Of a DNA stretch of 64,000 nt, positions 56,601 to 64,000 are shown one piece after another; position 1 is the first letter of the stretch; every line of letters starts with the position of its first letter. The stretch is from Lunularia cruciata (Eukaryota; Streptophyta; Marchantiopsida; Lunulariales; Lunulariaceae), in contig OX419761.1 in the NCBI GenBank assembly GCA_948567375.1, forward strand, positions 16,902,243 to 16,966,242. The letters run 5' to 3'. The notes under the pieces were generated by a model, which saw only the letters and a list, made by a program, of their open reading frames with translations, was not told the DNA's origin and made no database searches. The position numbers were made by a program, and so were the translations under genes.

Positions 56601-59600
56601 CATTACATCTATTACAAAAGTCAGTTGTTTAACCGATGTGAAAAATAATGAAAAGAGAATAGTTATGAATATTATAATATAAATTTGGAGCCCGGGGTAT
56701 CTTCATCCATTAGTTCTGCACGAATGATAGTAATACAAGACTTTGGGACGACATTCTTTTTCAACTTTATGGCCAACAAGAGAATATAATGCTCATACGA
56801 CTTTGTCTTGATATTTCTTGAAGTGTTCACGTAATAAACTACGGAGGGAAAAGGCTACTTGGCAGACTATGTTGAATCCTATCAAAATCATGATGTCAAG
56901 CCGGGTATGCTGCAACCTTTTGAAATTACCAATCAGTGTACGTGTGGGTTAATAGCTACTTTATCTTCATGGTACCTATGTGTGTGTCTAATATCATCGC
57001 CTAGGTACTCATACTCATTTGCGTTTGGATAGTGGAGGTGTAACACCTTTACCAACACCACAGAAAACAACATATTGGCCTTCAATCCCGACTACAGAAT
57101 ACTCTACGTTCACAACTATACTTTAGTTTTGGAGCCAAAGATGATGACCTCTCTTAGGAATGGGAATATAATCCTGAGACTGAAGAGCTCTTCAGCCTCC
57201 AGACGCGAGAAAGGCACCTTGTAGGACAAATTATGAGGTTGGCCATGCACTTGAAACTACGTCAGCGTCGTTGTTTACCAAGTTCCATACTACGTAGTTG
57301 CAACATAATATTCTTTCCTATAAAGAAGTGGACATGTGATCATGAGTAACACCAGCTGGATGTTCATATTTCCACAAGTTCATAAATATGTGAAATACTA
57401 GGTGAATATCTTGGGATTTTATCTCTTTTTTAAACCATCAGCAGGTCCAGAAGTATGATTGAAGAGAAAACGCTGAGTCAGTGAAGAAAAATATCCACTA
57501 AAGTGAGAGGTATGTGGCCGAGTCTCAGAGAAACGTGAAGCGAATGCCGCAAAAGACACAAGGTACAGTTGACAAAGTTTGGATTTATCCGGACCCATAC
57601 GGCAAGATGTCTGGGTCTTATTATCATGCGAGTCACTGTTAAGTCAGAATCTAATTGTTTGTTTATACATTTGTACTAGATTTTCTTCGTAGATAGGACT
57701 ATCTTCTGGAAAAAATTTCCTGAATTTCCAGTGGTTCAATCTGATCGTCTAGAGGAATTCCTGACTAGTCCTTATGTGTATCCTTTTCTTGAAGTATCCA
57801 GGATTGAATCATGTGTAGAGAGGCCAGAAGGCCAAATAGTATACCCGAAAGAAAGAGGGAGTCCAACTGTGTGTGTCCTGATGTGTCCAACTGGTTACGA
57901 AAGTAAAGATCTAAATGTTTCGTTTGGTTTGTTTCAACATTTGAGTCCACAAGATTTACAATGCTTAACGATGGTGTTAGATTAAGAAGCTTATCAACAC
58001 TAGTGAGGCGGTGACACTTATACGCTCTTGGTCTCGTCCAACACGGCGACACAAACTTCAAACGCTGGACTCTTAAGTTATGGGATGACATAGACGTGGA
58101 AGCTCATGGTTGAGCTCCCCTTTCCGCAGTGTATCCAAGAAACTTTGATCTTCTTCCTCGTCAGGTAAAGAGACCGGACGGACTTCTCCTGTATTCGCCT
58201 AGAAAGTAGAGATAAACATGCTAAAGATCTTGAAGATAACGCTGCGATGGATGAAAGAATGAATGAGCTCCGATTCATCTTTGTCTAGTGGACTGTCGTG
58301 AAGTTCGGGAAAAGCTTGACACTTTTCCATTTGGTTACACACCATGGCAGGTCCGAAGTTAAACACACAAGTATCAATTCTCACGCTACCCAAAGGTTCT
58401 AAATCAACACTAGAAATAAGTAATCATGACATATATATACTTAACAATAGGTGGGCAGTTAGTAAACGGGCACCCCAAGTTGGCTGAAAGACTTAACATC
58501 ATCCCACGCATGACATGGGCCCAAGTGGCCGTTGCCTGTTGTAGTGGGCACCTAATTTGACAGGTAAGACTTGCAATGTGTTATTTTGAGCTACGTAATT
58601 AGATCAAATATGCTTGGATATAACTTTGAATTGCATGACTAAGCGGAATATTTGTCGGAGATCGGTGGTGGTATTGACTTCAGTCTTCTCACGTTTGAGA
58701 TGAAATATTAATTTATTGCAAATAGATAAAGAATTAACGTTATCCAGATACTCTTAGGTAAAATTAACATAAAGTACTCTTGCTTATTACAAAAGTGCAA
58801 AGCTGGTCACATTCTTTTGAATTCCAGGATTCTAGTACTTGTGCCGGTGCTTCATTGCTAGACCTTAGTCTAGCATGTTGAGCGGTTACTTCGATAATGC
58901 TGTCAAAAGCAATTGCAATCAAGAGTTAAGGTGCTTGGTCAGCATTATACAGTGTCAACTTTATACTTTCCCACGAAACCAAATCTAGTTCAGGTGTAGT
59001 AGTGTTTGATATCAAATACAACAATCCAAAGTGATCAAAGCGTTGTTTATGGTGCGGTGCATAACTCAACTACTCCATTCTCTCTATCATCAAAATCCAA
59101 ATTTGGACTTTGATGGTTGTACACATGAAACATTGGTTAGAGTTCAGAGTCTAGGCAAGAGCAGATATTTTGCTTTGCTAACTAGAGAGACATTGCTTGG
59201 AGAATAACTGGATGCCAAGTCTGAAACCCTAAGACAACAAAATAGTTCAAGTGTTCTTGTCTGTGAAACTTACAGTATAGAATCTGGTTGGTGTGCTGAG
59301 TATCATCGGGTGCAATGCATAGGCGAGCTACTCTATTCTCTCTACCATAGGTATCTCAGTGCTTGTGCACTTGGTAAAGTCTACAGCACTTTATATGTAT
59401 TTATAAAGTGCATTCTCGATTATGTCCCGACTATACTTTGTTGTCGTTCGTCTTAGCTTTTATAGGTTTGGGTTAGCGGATGAAATCGATCCTCGGAGAT
59501 TTGGCTATATTTCTCTAGTGTTATGCGGAGTGGAAGTCAAAGACATAATCTTTGAGGCCCTGAAAGAAAAAGGACTCCACCAAAGAATCTTCAAGTCATT

Positions 59601-60725
59601 ATATGCAAAAGTACACCTTCCAAGTTATGGCATGTCTTTCGATAAATCTACAATGCTAATGTTTGAAGAAGATCTGCCACGAGGAAAAACCAAGAATCCA
59701 AGTCTATGGGAACGAGCCTGAGCTTCACCATTCCCATGGATGTGGTGCAATTGGGGCTCATCCATCAATATCAGGAAGGAGGATACTGGGTGGAATTGAA
59801 AGGGCTTCTTATGCCTTCATAATATTAAGTGGTTTTTATGCATGTAGTGCTTGTGATGCTCAAACACTTGCAGTTCTCTGAATAATCTTGAAACTCTTTC
59901 TCAAACGAAATTATCATAGTACCAGCTAGCAGCTCTTCCAGACACATATTCCCTCAAAAATCTTAGAAGCTCTGTCCAAGCAAAACGATCCTCCGGTACT
60001 AAAGATGCTTTCGACATTCTTTTCCAGACAGAGTATCTTAACATAAGGAGCTTGTTGAGATTCCCATTCCCCCACAGCCATTTGGAAACTCTCTCCAAGC
60101 ACGCTAATCTCCGAGCTTTGGTGTGGTGAGATGTGCAAGATAAGTGTATCATCGTATGCATCCAATTACAGTGAAATAGTGAAGATGGTATATTAAAATT
60201 CTTTGGAGGCCTTCCAATCTTTTCAATCTACTTCTGATCCAACGTACTTGCATATGTAAAGTCGTTTCAGCTAGATGTCCTACTAAGAATCATCAAAGGA
60301 AACAGTATACATGCACAGGCAGTAATAAACCTACTTGTTCAAGTAGCAGGGAAACGGACAATGAATTTACATGCACACAAGAGTCGATCTTGTATGCATG
60401 TGTTGACGTGATTACCTTAATAGAAACCTGTTCGAGTGGTGTAGTGTGCGGGTGTAACATTTATGCTCAACAGTTTCTACACGGCATCACATGTAGGATC
60501 TTAAATTGGCAGTACAGATCTGCATCGTGACTCGAAAGACACGGTAGGAATTGGCACTTCCTATCATATTATAAGCACTCTATGTACTGCTGTAGCTTAA
60601 GTTGTCAAATGACATCGTTAGTGCTCTAGGATAAACTAGCATTTTAAACGGACGATTGATGTACATTTAATTTGAATGATGAATTTTGGTAGGTTAGTAA
60701 AGAAAGTAAACCTTGAATCTCGTTT
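53624..60725. other. Long stretch without a supported gene
   Basis: The sequence is complex and mostly single-copy, with no retroelement domain seen. Open stretches (53663-53941, 54617-54826, 55370-55672, 57731-57985, 59422-59721) have no recognised motif. A minus-strand region at 59.9-60.16 kb has a faint leucine-rich-repeat flavour. A pair of similar 40-base blocks (CATAACTCAACTACTCCATTCTCTC at 59060 and about 59318) is present. Confidence 0.35.
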
Positions 60726-61587
60726 ATGATATTGAAATGCTCTTCACCTGCACATGATCCCTTGGATGAGTTAGCATGGTTCCTATTTCTCTTACTCCCT
60801 CAATGGTGTCTTCCTTATGCTAGAGGGGGACGTGCGGGCATAGAGAGGTGGCTGCTGGATTTTGTAGATTCAGAGCGAGGGATTGGGCGGCCTTATAGGA
60901 AGAGTCTGTTAGGGTTACACAATTTAGGAGATAGGCATCGCCACAGGATACCACAGAGTCCATTTGATTACGATGGTGTAAGACATTGGGTCAGGTAGGA
61001 GAGTTTAGGAGAGCAGCACGAGCGCTACACCCTTTGTCTATAGCGAGTCCTATTGATGAGACTATCTCTTCCCTACGCTCACTACATCCTATAGCAGTAG
61101 AGGGACTACCACTAGAGGTCTTAGATTATCAGCCTGAGCACCCTTTATGTCTTGATAGGTCACTATTTGCACAAGCATTGTGCATTGCCCCTTGCCTTTC
61201 CTCAAGAGGCTTGTTAGATATGGTTTATGAGCACCTTAGAGATTGCTTCCAAGCAGATGATCCTTCTAGTGATTTTACCGAGTTGTTTCAGGTGGCTGCA
61301 GCAATAGCGAGAGGTGACATTCCTATGTTTATTAGTCGAGTGTTAGATGCTAGTCTACTTCTCGTGATGGAGAAGGACACGGGAGGCATTAGACCGATTG
61401 CTATTGGAGAGATCTTTTTGCGTTTAGACAATCATACCATTGTCCTTTAGCATTGTTCTCACTTTCAACAGCATCTCCATCCACATCAATTTGGAGTAGC
61501 TACACCTGGAGGATGTGATGTTGTGATGTTATATCTCTAGGCATTAGAGCACTCCTAGATATTCATCCAAAGTAGGTCGTCTTACAG

Positions 61588-62349
61588 GTGGATGTTGAGA
61601 ACACTTTTAATAGCATCTCACAGGCATCTATCTTTAGAGAGCTTAGGGAGGCTAGTGGATCTTTGGCTAGTCTCATTCCTTTTGTGTGGTCTTTTTATGG
61701 CTCTCCTGCTTGCCTTTACTACCAACATGGTGGTTCACTAGAGGGAGTCACCGTCTTGGAGTCAGCTGTTGGTACACGTCAAGGAGATCCTTTGGGAGGA
61801 CCCTTATTTGCCATAGCTCACTTTAGAGCTCTCCTATCTACTCCTTTGGCCATGCCAGGTTGTGTATTTCTCTCCTTTGAAGATGATACACACATCGTAG
61901 GCCCTGTAGATCAGATTGGGCAGGCATTTGTCTACTTGACTACCAAGCTACATCTAGTAGGCTTGAGAGTCAAGGTGTCAAAGTGTAGGGCATGGTACCC
62001 TTTAGGTATCCCTCTCCACCTTGAGCTTCCAGAGGGATGTATCACATCCACAGATGGACTTTGTGTTCTTGGTCTTTTTGTTCTTTGAGTGCCAACAGGA
62101 TCGAAGGATTTTTTCACATGCTTCTTAGACGCTGCCCTTGCCGAGGATGTTCTCCATGTGGATGACCTTCCATTACTAGGAGATCTGCAAGTGGCATTTG
62201 GCATACTCTCTTCTAGTATTGCTCGTCAACCATCCTACCTCATCCATATAGTTCCCTTCTCATCGTCCTTCCAATCATGTTTGAGAGCATTTGATAGGAG
62301 GATTATGGGAGTCTTTGGTGATTTGGATCGGGGACTTTTGAGTGTGTGA
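61588..62349 (+). pseudogene. Reverse transcriptase core of the non-LTR element
   Basis: Motifs in order: VDVENTFNSIS (D-x-x-NAF block, first catalytic D), VWSFYGSPACLYY, GTRQGDPLGGPLFAIAHF, LSFEDDTHIVGP (catalytic DD, with E in place of the usual small residue), KVSKCRAWYP and a GLCVLG thumb block. One TGA (62086-62088) precedes a frame that continues in register with a PTGSKDF segment, LGDLQVAFGIL and FDRRIMGVF. It is separated from the upstream domain by a frameshift at 61450-61588. Confidence 0.85.
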
Positions 62350-62834
62350 TAGTGGATTTGGCACGTAGATAGACGGCTCTGCCGATCTCATATGGTGGGG
62401 TTGGCTTGCTATTTATGGAGGAGATGACACCTATAGCATTTTTGGGTAGTTGGGCTCTCTTGGCATCCCTACTTTCCTCTTGTTTTGTAGTTGTTGATAG
62501 GCCAATTTTGGAGACTTATGTGATAGAGGTGGAGGGAGGATCCTTTTCTCTCCATGTGTTATTGCGGCAAACAAGAGATAATCTATTCTCACGAGCACAA
62601 GAGGATTTTCCACCTTTTGCTTCACTACCGTCAGATTGGACTAGAGGTTTACAGTCTTCCTTGATGGAGCGACAATGTGAGCATACGCTACATTCTCTCT
62701 TAGTCAACTCGTCCATTTGTTAGGCTATTAGAGCACGTTTTCGCTCTTGCTCCGGCAAGGATGCATGCTCTTGGATCCTAGCTCGACCGTGCATTAGGGC
62801 ATTCTGACTCGCACCAGCTACTTTCTCTACAGCG

Positions 62835-63551
62835 ATGAGGTTTTGCCTAGGTTTGGTCCACCCATCTGCATCTTCATTACTCACTTGTGACTGTGGTTCT
62901 ACACTAGATGCAGCAATGGTCCACATGACACGGTGTCCTTTTGGAGGACAGAAGATAGCTACCCATGATGCCATTAGGGACATAGTGTTTGCTATGGCAC
63001 AAGAGAGTGGATACTTGGCTTGGAAGGAGTGTTTGTATGCGTTGCAGATGTCCCGTGTCAAGGCGGACTTATACTTGGTCCGAGATGATCAGGTGACAGT
63101 AGCGGATGTCGTGGTTACAGACCCAACGTGAGATACAGTTTTGGAGTGAGTGATTACCCATCCCCTTGGATGGGCGGCGAGTGCAGCAGCAGGTCGCAAG
63201 GTCTCCAAGTATAGGGGCATGCAGCGAGGTCACCTCTTTGTTCCTCTAGCCTTGGAGTTATATGGAGCGATGGACACGGCATTTGACACATTTGTCCGGG
63301 AGTGCACGAGAGCTTATCATGTTAGGCGTCAGGGGGTACCACTCTCACTCTCATACTTTGTAGCATATTTTAGACAGCGTGTGTCTATTGCTCTACAGAG
63401 TGCAATGGCTGGTGCAATCCATAGTAGAGCAATCACATTAGGTGATGTTTCTTTGGATGCTCCAGTTGTGTATAGACCATACAACTTGCATAGCTCGGAT
63501 ATCTTAGGTGCGGTAGGGCAGATTTCTCATATAGACTCTATTGGGGCTTAG
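62835..63551 (+). pseudogene. Zinc motif and restriction-like endonuclease of the non-LTR element
   Basis: C-D-C-G-S-T-L-D...H-M-T-R-C is the C-x-C-...-H-x3-C motif that precedes the nuclease in R2-type proteins, followed by THDAIRDIVFAMAQ. The nuclease core then shows ADLYLVRDD and VADVVVTDPT, the two acidic positions of a PD-(D/E)xK fold, a TGA at 63129-63131 in the same register, and KVSKYRGMQRGHLFVPLALELYG with the lysine and the conserved F-x-P-L-A-x-E-x-Y-G block. The upstream linker at 62700-62835 holds R-S-C-S-G-K in register with 23.1 kb. Confidence 0.75.
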
Positions 63552-64000
63552 CTCCATGTTACCTTTTTTGTCTCTTCCTTGTATGGCTTGATGGGGTCTT
63601 CCCATCCTTCGGTTTTCATACGCGGTCGCCTACTTCTGTCTCCTAGAAGTGATGCAAAACCGGAAAGGTACTCCTGTGCATTCAGGATATAAAGCTTAAT
63701 ACGTCAAGTATATGGACGAAGAACTTCCGAAACTAAGCGTTGTCGACTTTCACGTTGTATATTCTGCTCTGGCCTTGCTCCTACTCAAGAATCACAATAC
63801 ACTACCAAGAGGCCGACATCATTAGATTTGATTTCAATTCAGTTTTGATAGCGCTCATTTGTTCGACAGTCTGAAATAATAGGCATAGTAGAGAAAACGC
63901 CAGGAATGTACGCGTGTTGTACCAACCGATCAGCTCACTCACTACATGTGTGGGCATACCCTACACATGAGTGCATCTCAAGTCAAACCCAAATTAAGGG
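63552..64000. other. Right window edge, no gene seen
   Basis: Possible 3' untranslated tail of the non-LTR element (no poly-A or simple tail was seen), then unrecognised sequence. Confidence 0.35.

Larger units (their letters stand above)
60726..63551 (+). mobile_element. Non-LTR retrotransposon with restriction-like endonuclease
   Basis: One protein is spread over frames with few breaks: an N-terminal region (60726-60998), the RT entry (60986-61450, HP...LRSLHPIAVEGLPLE, GLLDMVYEHL, GGIRPIAIGE), RT core (61588-62088), thumb (62089-62349), linker (62406-62723), zinc motif and endonuclease (62835-63551). The architecture is that of single-ORF non-LTR elements of the R2/NeSL/CRE type, which use a restriction-like nuclease rather than an AP endonuclease. 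The 5' and 3' borders and any target duplication are not determined. A more decayed relative lies at 22955-23480. Confidence 0.8.

Noticed and set aside
59901..60165. Possible leucine-rich-repeat gene fragment on the minus strand
   Set aside because: One frame has Leu-rich spacing and the DNA faintly recalls repeats of resistance genes, but no two consecutive LRR units can be read without frame changes.

Overview
This is a nuclear window from a land plant. It is AT-rich and dominated by old LTR retrotransposons. I recognise one intact-looking host gene, an h-type thioredoxin whose two introns sit at the positions usual for plant thioredoxin h genes. The decayed non-LTR element with a restriction-like endonuclease is unusual for a flowering plant. 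Together with the large share of decayed Ty3/gypsy elements, this makes me lean towards a seed-free plant (bryophyte, lycophyte or fern). That is an inference and no species is named.

Layout. 1-2.4 kb: a gag fragment abutting an inverted LTR of family C. 3.4-10.3 kb: the integrase end and 3' LTR of a family B element, split by a complete family A chromovirus (A1, 4238-9740). 10.3-17.5 kb: a long family C element (C1) from gag zinc knuckle to integrase, with a foreign insert in its RNase H region and an inverted duplication of its integrase tail. 17.6-19.0 kb: a reversed piece of family C. 19.0-22.95 kb: a minus-strand family B element with two LTRs in tandem. 22.95-23.5 kb: a decayed 3' end of a non-LTR element. 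23.5-25.7 kb: AT-rich, nothing assignable.

25.7-43.2 kb is a four-layer nest. A family C element (C2) carries a second family A chromovirus (A2, perfect 5-bp target duplication GAGTT). A2 carries a family D chromovirus (32701-41685, perfect 5-bp duplication CCCCT). D carries a 2.4-kb unclassified insert containing a CT-rich tandem array of roughly 100-bp units. 43.2-47.7 kb: AT-rich sequence with a solo family B LTR and family C LTR pieces. 47.7-60.7 kb: more complex, mostly single-copy sequence with the thioredoxin gene (minus strand, 50991-51733) and a possible small two-exon secreted-protein gene. 60.7-63.55 kb: the better-preserved copy of the non-LTR element, with reverse transcriptase, zinc-binding motif and restriction-like endonuclease.

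All the retroelement genes are broken. Many lesions are C-to-T or G-to-A changes (CAT to TAT, TGG to TGA, TGT to TAT, LTR ends TG to TA and CA to TA), as expected from deamination of methylated cytosines. The most striking regulatory signal is in the family A LTRs: arrays of GAAnnTTC units, perfect heat-shock-element architecture, upstream of a conserved TATA box in all four LTRs.
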